Shown in pieces: positions 1 through 5,838 of a stretch of DNA of 5,840 nucleotides. How positions within the stretch are numbered: the first letter of the stretch is position 1; every line of letters begins with the position of its first letter. The notes below the pieces were generated by a model. That model saw nothing but the letters and a program-made list of their open reading frames with translations, had not been told where the DNA came from and ran no database searches. A program made the position numbers and the translations under genes. Source of the DNA: an uncultured Alphaproteobacteria bacterium (GTDB lineage Bacteria; Pseudomonadota; Alphaproteobacteria; UBA2136; UBA6156); NCBI GenBank assembly GCA_937928525.1, contig CALFWJ010000170.1, positions 1 to 5,840 on the forward strand. The letters run 5' to 3'.

Positions 1-1947
1 GGCATAGGCTTGTTTACCAAGGCGTAATGTGCCGCTGCGTCCGGGGTGGTAGGTACTAGGTGCAATAGACTCTATCTGTAGTTTTGCTGTGGGCGCACCA
101 AGAATCGCCAAGAGTTTTTGCGCTTCTTCTTTGGCTGAAAATGCATCTGGCGCCGCGGTCGTGCCCTTCCAATAACGTTCATTGCTTGGCGTTAGTACGC
201 CAGCGGCCATAATTTGCTCTTCTTTTTGGGTAAATACTTTACCTACTTCAGCTAGTTTGGCTATAGGCGTTGAGCGATCGTTATTGCCAACAACAGCGTC
301 CAGCAACCCTGGTAGCAGGCTGGGGCGCATGGTGGTCATAGCCACTTCGTCTAGCGGATTTGCGAGCGTGAACAGCTCTGCGCCTTCGCTAAACAGTTCA
401 GCTTTTTCAGTGCTGATAAAGCTATAGGTAATGGTTTCGGTAAAGCCTTGGCCTGCTAATTGGCGGCGTGCCATTTTATCTAGGCGCAGTTGTGGGGCAA
501 TGCTATTTAGGCTTGTTTTTGGGGTTGGCATAAGTCGCGCGGGAATTTTATCGTAGCCTTCTACGCGTAAAATCTCTTCCACCAAATCTTCTGGTGTGCT
601 CATCATTGTTCTAAAACTTGGCGCTGTAACTTGCCATGGCGTTTTAGTATTATTCACACCAAATCCGAGCGCAGTCAAAATTTCTGCAATGCGCTCAGGT
701 GCCACTTCCAACCCGCCAAAAGTTTTCACAAAATCAGGGTTAAATTCGATGGTAGCAACATCTGGTGTGGCGTTACCTGCTGCTGATGCAGCTGAAATTT
801 CACCGCTACACACTTCTTTAACCAGCGTTGCTGCCCATTCTGCTGCGTATTGCGTTGTTGTAATGTCTGTGCCGCGCTCAAAGCGATAACGAGCGTCGGT
901 TTGTACGTTGTGCGCTTGGCCAGTAGCAGCAATTGTTTCGCGCGTGAAGTACGCTGACTCAATCAATACATTGGTTGTTTCATCGCTCACGGCAGTGCCC
1001 GCACCGCCCAAAATACCACCAAGGCCAATAATGCCTGAGTCATCGCGAATCACTGTATCGCCTGCATTGAGCATTATATTAACATCACCGAGGCCGTTAT
1101 ATTTTTCACCGCCTTTGGCTTCGGCGGCGTAAATACGTCCTTTTATTTTATCTGCGTCGTACACGTGAATAGGTTTACCAATACTGAGCATAACGTAGTT
1201 AGTGATGTCTACCAGTGCGCTGCGCGGTTGCAGACCTGCGGCCACAATTTTTTCCTGAATCCATTCTGGACTGGGTTGATTTTTAACATCTGTAACACCT
1301 ACCGCAGAAAAGAGCGGACAATTTTTTGTATCGGTCCCTACTTGCGGCGTATTTTTCTTACCTATTTTAACCTCAGGAAGCGGCAAGAGTGCGCCAAGAC
1401 CAGCGGCAGCTAAATCCCGCGCGAGGCCATACACACTAAGGGCATCACCACGGTTAGGCGTGACGGCCACGTCGATAATGGTATCAGAGTCTGGTAAGGC
1501 ATCGTTAAGGGGCATACCTGCGTCAAGGTCATCATCCATCTCCCAAATACCGTCATGTTCGTCGCCAAGCTGAAGTTCACGTACAGAACAAATCATGCCG
1601 TTGCTTTCTACGCCGCGAATTTTTGATTTTTTGATTTTAAAATCTTCAGGGAGGATTGCACCAACAAGAGCGACGGCTACTGTAATATCTGCCCGTGCAT
1701 TTGGGGCGCCGCACACAATTTGAATGGGCTCGCCCGCGCCAACATCAACGCTACACAAGCCTAAGCGGTCAGCGTCTGGGTGCTGTTCTCGGGCTAGAAT
1801 TTTCCCCACCACGACTTTGTTAAAATCGGGCGTCGTGGCTTCTACACCATCAATTTCGTGGCCGAGCTGAATAAGCGTGTTTGTAATATCCTCTACCGAG
1901 GCGTCGGTGATGAGGTACTCTTTGAGCCAATTGAGGGTGATTTTCAT
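1..1947 (-). CDS. pheT: Phenylalanyl-tRNA synthetase beta subunit (partial, C-terminus off the left edge)
   Basis: Cytoplasmic class II synthetase subunit. With PheS it forms the (alpha-beta)2 enzyme that charges tRNA-Phe; the beta subunit binds tRNA and edits Tyr-tRNA-Phe. The reading frame is open for 649 codons from ATG at 1947 to the window edge. Reading in order: the canonical N-terminus MKITLNWLKEYL; an OB-fold tRNA-binding domain at about 39-150 (EQHPDADRL, VCGAPNAR, GMICS); VTPNRGD at 163-168; the B3/4 editing domain at about 210-375, ending in YRFERGTD; the B5 domain at about 400-470 (PEDLVEEILRVEGYDKIP); and the catalytic-like core from about 475, with the HPGRSG segment at 634-639. 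E. coli PheT has 795 residues, so roughly 150 are missing here, including the FDX-ACB anticodon-binding domain. The best Shine-Dalgarno match, AAAAAGG (1961-1967), sits a long 13 bases from the start. pheS is not immediately upstream, so pheT probably has its own promoter within 1948-2021, but I could not identify one convincingly. Confidence 0.97.
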   Translation of the reverse strand, partial: MKITLNWLKEYLITDASVEDITNTLIQLGHEIDGVEATTPDFNKVVVGKILAREQHPDADRLGLCSVDVGAGEPIQIVCGAPNARADITVAVALVGAILPEDFKIKKSKIRGVESNGMICSVRELQLGDEHDGIWEMDDDLDAGMPLNDALPDSDTIIDVAVTPNRGDALSVYGLARDLAAAGLGALLPLPEVKIGKKNTPQVGTDTKNCPLFSAVGVTDVKNQPSPEWIQEKIVAAGLQPRSALVDITNYVMLSIGKPIHVYDADKIKGRIYAAEAKGGEKYNGLGDVNIMLNAGDTVIRDDSGIIGLGGILGGAGTAVSDETTNVLIESAYFTRETIAATGQAHNVQTDARYRFERGTDITTTQYAAEWAATLVKEVCSGEISAASAAGNATPDVATIEFNPDFVKTFGGLEVAPERIAEILTALGFGVNNTKTPWQVTAPSFRTMMSTPEDLVEEILRVEGYDKIPARLMPTPKTSLNSIAPQLRLDKMARRQLAGQGFTETITYSFISTEKAELFSEGAELFTLANPLDEVAMTTMRPSLLPGLLDAVVGNNDRSTPIAKLAEVGKVFTQKEEQIMAAGVLTPSNERYWKGTTAAPDAFSAKEEAQKLLAILGAPTAKLQIESIAPSTYHPGRSGTLRLGKQAYA

Positions 1948-2021
1948 GTTTTTTGCCAAGCCTTTTTAATAACAACATTACTTTAGGTGAAAAGAGTTGA
2001 AAAATAAAGGTTTCTGGCATG

Positions 2022-2051
2022 AAAAAAGACTGCCTTTTGGGCAGCCTTTTT
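2022..2051 (-). terminator. Rho-independent terminator of the 60-residue peptide gene, possibly bidirectional
   Basis: The stem CTGCC/GGCAG (2030-2034 with 2040-2044) has a 5-base loop. On the minus strand it is extended by a G-U wobble, a G-C pair and an A/T run, and it ends in six U residues (complement of 2022-2027). It starts 10 bases after the stop codon of the 60-residue gene at 2061 and lies upstream of pheT, so it should insulate pheT from that gene. Plus-strand transcripts would also end in five U residues (2047-2051), with one A-C mismatch in the stem, but no plus-strand gene precedes it. Confidence 0.85.
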
Positions 2052-2060
2052 CGTTATGAT

Positions 2061-2243
2061 TTAAGGTTGTTTGTTAAGTTTAATTTTAGCTTTATGCCAT
2101 AAACATCCTCCCAAAAACCCTCCCGGTATTCCAGCAAGACCTGCGATAACAGTGTTTAAAACACTCTCAAACGCGATAAAGCCAAAATATGCAGCTGTGG
2201 TTCCGCTAAGAAAATCGCCTATTATCGTTCCAAAATTTAACAT
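2061..2243 (-). CDS. Small glycine-rich two-helix membrane peptide, function unknown (60 aa)
   Basis: I do not recognise this protein. Two hydrophobic stretches are visible, about residues 3-25 and 29-49. Both are rich in Gly and Ala, and the second has a glycine-zipper-like run (AGLAGIPGGFLGG). The C-terminus is basic (HKAKIKLNK), which by the positive-inside rule suggests a hairpin in the inner membrane with both ends in the cytoplasm. Support for a real gene comes from a Shine-Dalgarno AAAGGG (2253-2258) 9 bases before the ATG and a strong intrinsic terminator 10 bases after the stop. It is transcribed divergently from metG, and the terminator separates it from pheT. The opposite-strand reading frame here has Pro/Lys-rich, low-complexity content and no such signals, so the minus strand is preferred. 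It could be a small membrane-stress, toxin or pore-type peptide, but nothing in the sequence decides this. Confidence 0.7.
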   Translation of the reverse strand: MLNFGTIIGDFLSGTTAAYFGFIAFESVLNTVIAGLAGIPGGFLGGCLWHKAKIKLNKQP

Positions 2244-2252
2244 TAGATATTT

Positions 2253-2258
2253 CCCTTT
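2253..2258 (-). promoter_or_regulatory. Ribosome-binding site of the 60-aa gene, with possible occluding hairpin
   Basis: On the minus strand AAAGGG lies 9 bases before ATG 2243 and fixes that start. Just upstream, CCTTT (complement of 2262-2266) can pair with AAAGG (complement of 2254-2258) across a 3-base loop, covering the site. The stem is weak (2 GC and 3 AU pairs), so a regulatory role is only a possibility. Confidence 0.5.
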
Positions 2259-2277
2259 AAAAAAGGTTAAGTCATAT

Positions 2278-2305
2278 TTGATACACAGACATACCCATAT
2301 ATATT
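2278..2305 (+). promoter_or_regulatory. Predicted sigma70-type promoter of metG
   Basis: A -35-like TTGATA (2278-2283) and a -10-like TATATT (2300-2305) are separated by 16 bases in an AT-rich divergent intergenic region. Transcription would start near 2312, giving a leader of about 40 bases before metG. The overlapping TATATA at 2298-2303 is an alternative -10. The two hexamers match consensus well, but the call rests on sequence alone. Confidence 0.5.
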
Positions 2306-2352
2306 TTCAAGGGTGTATTGCTAAAAAAGTCATTTCGCCGTAAAAATAAACC

Positions 2353-4065
2353 ATGACACAAAAACACCTCATTACTTCTGCGCTGCCATACATTAATGGC
2401 ATTAAACACCTTGGTAATTTAGTGGGCAGCTTGCTCCCAGCCGATGTTTACGCGCGCTTTTGCCGCCAAATGGGGCGCGAGACGCTGTTTATTTGCGCCA
2501 CCGACGATCACGGAACCCCCGCTGAGCTCGCTGCCGCCAAAACAGACCAAACACCGCACGATTTTTGCGCTGAGCAACATGAAATCCAGAAAGAGATTTA
2601 CAAAAACTTTGGCCTCAGCTTTGACCACTTCGGTGCAACCAGCCGCACACCAAACCACGAACTGACGCAACACTTTGCTAAAAAGCTGTTTGAGCGCGGC
2701 CTGATTTATGTAAAGGAAACGCAACAGCTTTACTCTCATACCGATGGGCGTTACCTGCCCGACCGCTACGTAGAGGGCACCTGCCCCCACTGCGGCTACG
2801 AAAAAGCGCGCGGAGACCAATGTGAAAACTGCACGAAGGTGCTAGACCCCACCGATCTTATCAATCCGCGCAGCGCCATAAGCGGCAGCACCAAGCTAGA
2901 AGTGCGCAACACCAAACACCTCTTTTTAAAACAAAGCGCGTTGGTAGATGAAATTCGTGGTTGGGTATCGGACCGGCCTGATTTTAATAAACTCGTTAAA
3001 TCTATTGCCTTAAAATGGCTAGATGAAGGACTGGAAGACCGTGGTATTACCCGCGACCTAGACTGGGGCGTGCCCGTGCCGATTGATGTATTTGGCGATG
3101 ATTTTGCGGGCAAAGTATTCTACGTTTGGTTTGATGCTCCCATTGGCTATATTGCCGCCACGCGCGAGTGGGCAGAAGCAACAGGCGGCAATTGGGAGCG
3201 TTGGTGGCGCGAAGAACTAGAGAGTACGCGTTACACACAATTCATGGCGAAGGATAATATTCCGTTTCATACCGTCAGCTTCCCCGCCACCCAAATTGGG
3301 AGCGGTGAAAACTGGAAAAGTGTGGATAATATAAAAGGCTTTAATTGGCTAACGTATTATGGCGGAAAATTCTCAACCAGTTCGCAAATTGGCGTGTTTA
3401 CCGATCAAGCACTATCTGAGCTTCCGGCCGATTTATGGCGCTATTACCTCATTGCCCGCGCACCAGAAGGTGACGACAGCGCCTTCACGTGGCCTGATTT
3501 ACAGACTGTGGTGAACAAAGATTTAGCTGATGTACTGGGTAACTTTATCAACCGTACCACGTCATTTACGCGCAAAAAATTTGGCGAAGAATTGCCTGCT
3601 GCGGGTGATTGGACGCGCGAGGACGAAGCCTTCGCCGCAGACCTACAAACCCGCATCGAGCGCTATACATCCTACATGAACGCCATAGAATTACGCAAAG
3701 CTCAACACGAATTACGGGAAATTTGGGCAACTGCTAACGGATATTTAGCCGAGCTAGAGCCATGGAGCGTGTATAAAACCGACCCCGTGCGCGCGGGCGC
3801 TATTCTTAACATTGCGCTTAATTTTATTGGCATTGCAGCGCGGTTATCTGCGCCCATAATACCCACTTTAGCGGCTGATTTGGCTGGTATTTTAGGTGAA
3901 GATGCACCTGCAGATTGGGTAACCGACGTTAAAAATTCTTTGACTAAATACGCAGGTGGTACACCGTTTTATCCGCTTGAGAGCGTGCTCATGCAAAAAA
4001 TTGAAGATGAGCACATTGTGGCACTAGAAGAAAAATTTGGCGGCGCATCAGAAAAAAGCGCGTAA
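2353..4065 (+). CDS. metG: Methionyl-tRNA synthetase (570 aa)
   Basis: Cytoplasmic class I synthetase that activates methionine with ATP and charges initiator and elongator tRNA-Met. The Rossmann fold begins at the N-terminus (ITSALPYINGIKHLGN), with the HIGH-type signature as HLGN (residues 19-22). The connective-peptide zinc knuckle is C144-x2-C147-x9-C157-x2-C160. The stem-contact segment YVWFDAPIGY lies at 257-266, and the KMSKS loop reads KFSTS (339-343). The alpha-helical anticodon-binding domain follows, from about 390 to the end. It is shorter than E. coli MetG (677) because the C-terminal dimerisation/tRNA-binding domain is absent, as in many bacteria. The start is fixed by the conserved N-terminus, although the upstream Shine-Dalgarno is very weak (A-rich TAAAAATAAACC). 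The loop lacks the second lysine of KMSKS; I believe this occurs in a subset of MetG proteins but cannot verify it. A promoter lies at 2278-2305, and no terminator is visible after the stop, so cotranscription with the downstream gene is possible. Confidence 0.98.
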   Translation: MTQKHLITSALPYINGIKHLGNLVGSLLPADVYARFCRQMGRETLFICATDDHGTPAELAAAKTDQTPHDFCAEQHEIQKEIYKNFGLSFDHFGATSRTPNHELTQHFAKKLFERGLIYVKETQQLYSHTDGRYLPDRYVEGTCPHCGYEKARGDQCENCTKVLDPTDLINPRSAISGSTKLEVRNTKHLFLKQSALVDEIRGWVSDRPDFNKLVKSIALKWLDEGLEDRGITRDLDWGVPVPIDVFGDDFAGKVFYVWFDAPIGYIAATREWAEATGGNWERWWREELESTRYTQFMAKDNIPFHTVSFPATQIGSGENWKSVDNIKGFNWLTYYGGKFSTSSQIGVFTDQALSELPADLWRYYLIARAPEGDDSAFTWPDLQTVVNKDLADVLGNFINRTTSFTRKKFGEELPAAGDWTREDEAFAADLQTRIERYTSYMNAIELRKAQHELREIWATANGYLAELEPWSVYKTDPVRAGAILNIALNFIGIAARLSAPIIPTLAADLAGILGEDAPADWVTDVKNSLTKYAGGTPFYPLESVLMQKIEDEHIVALEEKFGGASEKSA

Positions 4066-4109
4066 TTCACCTTTTCGCCACAGGGGGTTATCTATCGTTA
4101 CCATTGGGC

Positions 4110-4138
4110 TTGCGCCGCCTAGCAACCTACGCCATACT
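4110..4138 (+). promoter_or_regulatory. Weak candidate promoter upstream of the HdrB/SdhE-like gene
   Basis: TTGCGC (4110-4115) and CATACT (4133-4138) are spaced 17 bases apart, and transcription would start about 25 bases before the GTG start. Agreement with consensus is only partial (3/6 and 4/6). The 104-base gap after metG has no clear hairpin plus U-tract, so readthrough from metG is an equal explanation. Confidence 0.25.
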
Positions 4139-4155
4139 AAAACCATAAAAATATT

Positions 4156-4162
4156 AAGAAAG
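4156..4162 (+). promoter_or_regulatory. Ribosome-binding site supporting the GTG start at 4170
   Basis: AAGAAAG lies 7 bases before GTG 4170. An in-frame TAA at 4155 excludes any longer form, and the first cysteine motif begins only 14 residues in, so a later start would cut into the domain. The same AGAAAG-7-base arrangement precedes the small secreted-peptide gene at 5157. Confidence 0.6.
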
Positions 4163-4169
4163 TTATCTC

Positions 4170-5081
4170 GTGGGCATCTCGCAAAATCTCAACTACGCTT
4201 ATTACCCTGGCTGCGCGGCTAAACAAATCCAGAAGGAAGCGGATTGGTCAGCTCAAGCTATTTGTAAAGAACTTGGTGTAAAGCTCCACGATATGCCTAA
4301 CGCTACGTGCTGCGGTGCTGGTAACTTACAAGAGCACGATTTAGCCGCAGCCCTTGCCGTGAACGCGCGTATTTTTAGCCAAGCTGAAGAAATGGGTATG
4401 GATATTGTGACCATCTGCAATACGTGTCTGCAAACTTTTAGCTTCGCGAATGAACGCCTGAAAAAAGAACCTGAACTTCTAGCTGATATTAACAAAGTGC
4501 TCAAAAAAGCGGGCGTACGCCCCTACAACGGCACCATTGACGTTAAACACCTTGTATGGGTTTTGGTTGATGACCTTGGTGTTGAAAAAGTAAAAGAAAA
4601 AATTACCAACCCGCTTGGTGGTCTTCAAGTTGCGCCGTTTTACGGTTGCCACAGCCTGCGCCCGAATGAGGTATTTAACGGTCGTGGCGGTACTATAAAC
4701 GGCCCTAAATACCTCGACACTCTCATTGATGTCTTGGGCGGTGAAAGCGTTGACTACCACGGCAAAGACAAATGTTGCGGCTTCCACTACATGTTATTAA
4801 ACGAAAAAGAATTCTTGAACATGTCTGGTGGTCACAGCTTAGAAGCTAAAAATGCCGGTGCCGAAGTAATGGTAAGCCCTTGTACCCTGTGCGATATGGC
4901 GATGGGCGCGTATCAATCCCGCGCTGAAAAAGCCCGTGGTGAAAAAATTGGCCTACCGGAGATGAACATCAGCCAGTTGGTCGGTACAGCTATGGGGCTC
5001 GACAAAAAAACGCTTGGCTTTAACCGCCTGCACCAAGACCCACGCCCAGCCATGAAAAAACGCGGCATGAAAATAGGTTAA
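4170..5081 (+). CDS. HdrB/SdhE-like iron-sulfur protein with two CCG domains (303 aa)
   Basis: The protein belongs to the cysteine-rich CCG-domain family, which includes heterodisulfide reductase subunit HdrB and the SdhE (sometimes named SdhC) subunit of non-classical succinate:quinone oxidoreductases. In HdrB each motif binds a non-cubane [4Fe-4S] cluster. Both motifs are intact: C15-x31-CC(47-48)-x34-C83-x2-C86, and C160-x41-CC(202-203)-x34-C238-x2-C241. The second gap is somewhat longer than usual, with an insert around residues 162-180. The N-terminus (NYAYYPGCA) is typical for the family. No transmembrane segment or signal peptide is seen, so it is probably cytoplasmic or peripheral at the membrane through a partner. 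The size fits HdrB/SdhE better than GlpC (about 400 aa) or LutA (about 240 aa). No SdhAB, HdrA/C or other redox partner is in the window. The gene starts at GTG, 104 bases after metG. The family call is firm, but the electron donor and acceptor are unknown. Confidence 0.88.
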   Translation: MGISQNLNYAYYPGCAAKQIQKEADWSAQAICKELGVKLHDMPNATCCGAGNLQEHDLAAALAVNARIFSQAEEMGMDIVTICNTCLQTFSFANERLKKEPELLADINKVLKKAGVRPYNGTIDVKHLVWVLVDDLGVEKVKEKITNPLGGLQVAPFYGCHSLRPNEVFNGRGGTINGPKYLDTLIDVLGGESVDYHGKDKCCGFHYMLLNEKEFLNMSGGHSLEAKNAGAEVMVSPCTLCDMAMGAYQSRAEKARGEKIGLPEMNISQLVGTAMGLDKKTLGFNRLHQDPRPAMKKRGMKIG

Positions 5082-5088
5082 CCAAAAA

Positions 5089-5130
5089 ATATGGGGCTAG
5101 GCTTGAAATATACCTCAACGCACCCCATAT
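5089..5130 (+). repeat. Inverted repeat ATATGGGG...CCCCATAT in the leader of the small secreted-peptide gene
   Basis: ATATGGGG (5089-5096) and CCCCATAT (5123-5130) are perfect 8-base inverted arms around a 26-base spacer. No T-tract follows, so it is not a typical terminator for the HdrB/SdhE-like gene. The right arm overlaps the candidate -10 region of the downstream gene, so it could be an operator or an mRNA structure. Confidence 0.5.
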
Positions 5131-5133
5131 ATT
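5103..5133 (+). promoter_or_regulatory. Candidate promoter of the 64-aa secreted-peptide gene
   Basis: The -35-like TTGAAA (5103-5108) is followed by CATATA (5126-5131, 17-base spacing) or TATATT (5128-5133, 19-base spacing). Transcription would start near 5138-5140, just before the ribosome-binding site AGAAAG (5144-5149). The -10 surroundings (CCCCATATATT) resemble those of the metG promoter (CCCATATATATT). Confidence 0.4.
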
Positions 5134-5156
5134 GATTGTAACGAGAAAGAATTTAC

Positions 5157-5351
5157 ATGTTTAAATATATCGCTTTAACTGCCACCCTTGCTTTACTTAT
5201 TAGCTTTGACGTTGCAGCTGATAATGCCCAACTTGCAGGCGAAGCAACAACCATCATCACTGATGTCATGCGCGCTATCTTTAAAGTTATTACTGAATTT
5301 GTAGGCGATATTCTGGACGAATTTGTACGGGCGCTGAAAGAGTTTTTCTAG
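5157..5351 (+). CDS. Small secreted amphipathic-helix peptide, function unknown (64 aa)
   Basis: I do not recognise a family. Residues 1-21 look like a Sec signal peptide: Lys3, a hydrophobic core (YIALTATLALLISF) and a VAA cleavage site before Asp22. The mature part of about 43 residues starts with DNAQLAGEA. From about Thr31 to the C-terminus it is one likely helix in which hydrophobic residues (I34, V37/M38, I41, I45, F48/V49, I52/L53, F56/V57, L60, F63/F64) recur every 3-4 positions against acidic and basic ones. There is no cysteine or proline, and the mature part is net acidic. AGAAAG lies 7 bases before the ATG, a candidate promoter is upstream, and a strong terminator begins about 25 bases after the TAG. 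Together these make a self-contained one-gene unit. It could be a membrane-active or surface-associating peptide or a small helical periplasmic protein; this is inference from shape alone. Confidence 0.72.
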   Translation: MFKYIALTATLALLISFDVAADNAQLAGEATTIITDVMRAIFKVITEFVGDILDEFVRALKEFF

Positions 5352-5367
5352 CCAAAAAAATAATATT

Positions 5368-5838
5368 TTATTTATCAGACATGGTTTCCGCCATGTCTTT
5401 TTTTGGCGACAACACAGGTTGACGGATACCAAACGTTGGCCGCTCAAGTAGGCGGGGCGGTTCAGTGAACACACGTCCGCCAGCGACCATACAACGGCGC
5501 GGGAAAGTATGAATAATAGCCTTGCCTTCTTTTAAGCAAGCATCAAAATCGTTGATTTCTAGGCTCTCGAGCGTTGGTTTTTCCGGCACTTCAAACACTA
5601 AGTTATTATCGGGTAGTAAACATTGGCGAGGTTGAGTGTTTACAATAACATTACCCAAAATACGGCAGTGATTAAACGTAAAAATGGGCAGAACTTGCGT
5701 GGCTAGAATTTGCTGCTTAACCACTTTAGCCGTTCCAAACAGCCAGTATTCTAGCTCGCGACCTGCATCTCGCTCATACAGGCTACCGTCGCTTCGGTCG
5801 TTACCTTCAAATATATGCAGCGGTGTTATTTTTTGGCC
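5368..5838 (-). CDS. Unidentified protein with duplicated PR(Q/R)C motif (partial, C-terminal 156 aa)
   Basis: The frame is open from the right edge to TAA at 5368-5370, so the true start lies outside the window. A GTG at 5724 is in frame but is not convincing as a start, since protein-like sequence (IFEGNDRSDG, RELEYWLFGTAK) continues upstream of it. The visible part contains two similar segments: QPRQC with VFEVPEK (visible residues 69-87) and FPRRC with VFTEPP (112-128), joined by DFDACLKEGKAII. Four cysteines are visible (58, 73, 101, 116), and the tail is charged and hydrophilic (SPKKDMAETMSDK). No transmembrane segment is seen in this part. Paired cysteines would fit a periplasmic or secreted protein, but the N-terminus is needed to test that. 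I cannot name a family. The protein-like composition and the shared terminator with the convergent small gene support a real gene. Confidence 0.75.
   Translation of the reverse strand, partial: GQKITPLHIFEGNDRSDGSLYERDAGRELEYWLFGTAKVVKQQILATQVLPIFTFNHCRILGNVIVNTQPRQCLLPDNNLVFEVPEKPTLESLEINDFDACLKEGKAIIHTFPRRCMVAGGRVFTEPPRLLERPTFGIRQPVLSPKKDMAETMSDK
5377..5404 (+). terminator. Rho-independent terminator of the 64-aa gene, nested in a longer inverted repeat
   Basis: An 8-base stem, AGACATGG/CCATGTCT (5377-5384 with 5391-5398), with a 6-base loop runs into seven T residues (5398-5404). It is flanked by perfect 10-base arms, GCCAAAAAAA (5351-5360) and TTTTTTTGGC (5398-5407). The left arm also gives the opposite strand a U7 tract after the stop codon of the convergent gene, so the element may serve both genes. 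The hairpin lies inside the last codons of that convergent gene. Confidence 0.88.
5455..5634 (-). repeat. Diverged internal protein repeat, PR(Q/R)C...VFxExP, two copies
   Basis: Copy 1 is encoded at 5578-5634 and copy 2 at 5455-5505. Each has a Pro-Arg-x-Cys start, a short turn-like segment containing Gly or Asn, then Val-Phe-(Glu/Thr) and a Pro-rich end. The two cysteines are 43 residues apart. The similarity is visible at protein level only and suggests an ancient tandem duplication of a small unit. Confidence 0.5.

Noticed and set aside
182..1413. Several plus-strand open frames of 74-97 codons
   Set aside because: All are antisense to pheT, which has continuous family-specific sequence across this stretch.
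1966..1993. Promoter-like TTTTCA-16-TATTAA on the minus strand before pheT
   Set aside because: Transcription would start about 12 bases before the ATG and exclude the best Shine-Dalgarno match, and both hexamers are only 4/6.
2071..2343. 90-codon plus-strand open frame running up to metG
   Set aside because: It is antisense to the better supported 60-residue gene, has no ribosome-binding site, overlaps the metG promoter, and its product is Pro/Lys-rich with no domain-like pattern.
2419..2820. 133-codon minus-strand open frame inside metG
   Set aside because: It lies wholly antisense to conserved MetG catalytic sequence, including the HLGN region, and is a shadow of its codon usage.
4066..4169. 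Possible terminator between metG and the next gene
   Set aside because: GC-rich stretches are present (for example GGGCTTGCGCCGCC), but no stable stem followed by a T-run could be found.
4037..4222. 61-codon plus-strand frame bridging metG and the HdrB/SdhE-like gene
   Set aside because: It overlaps both real genes in a different frame, has no ribosome-binding site, and its product is basic and low in complexity.
5193..5474. 93-codon minus-strand open frame across the small gene and terminator
   Set aside because: It overlaps both the secreted-peptide gene and the 3' end of the convergent gene in another frame, and its product shows no recognisable features.
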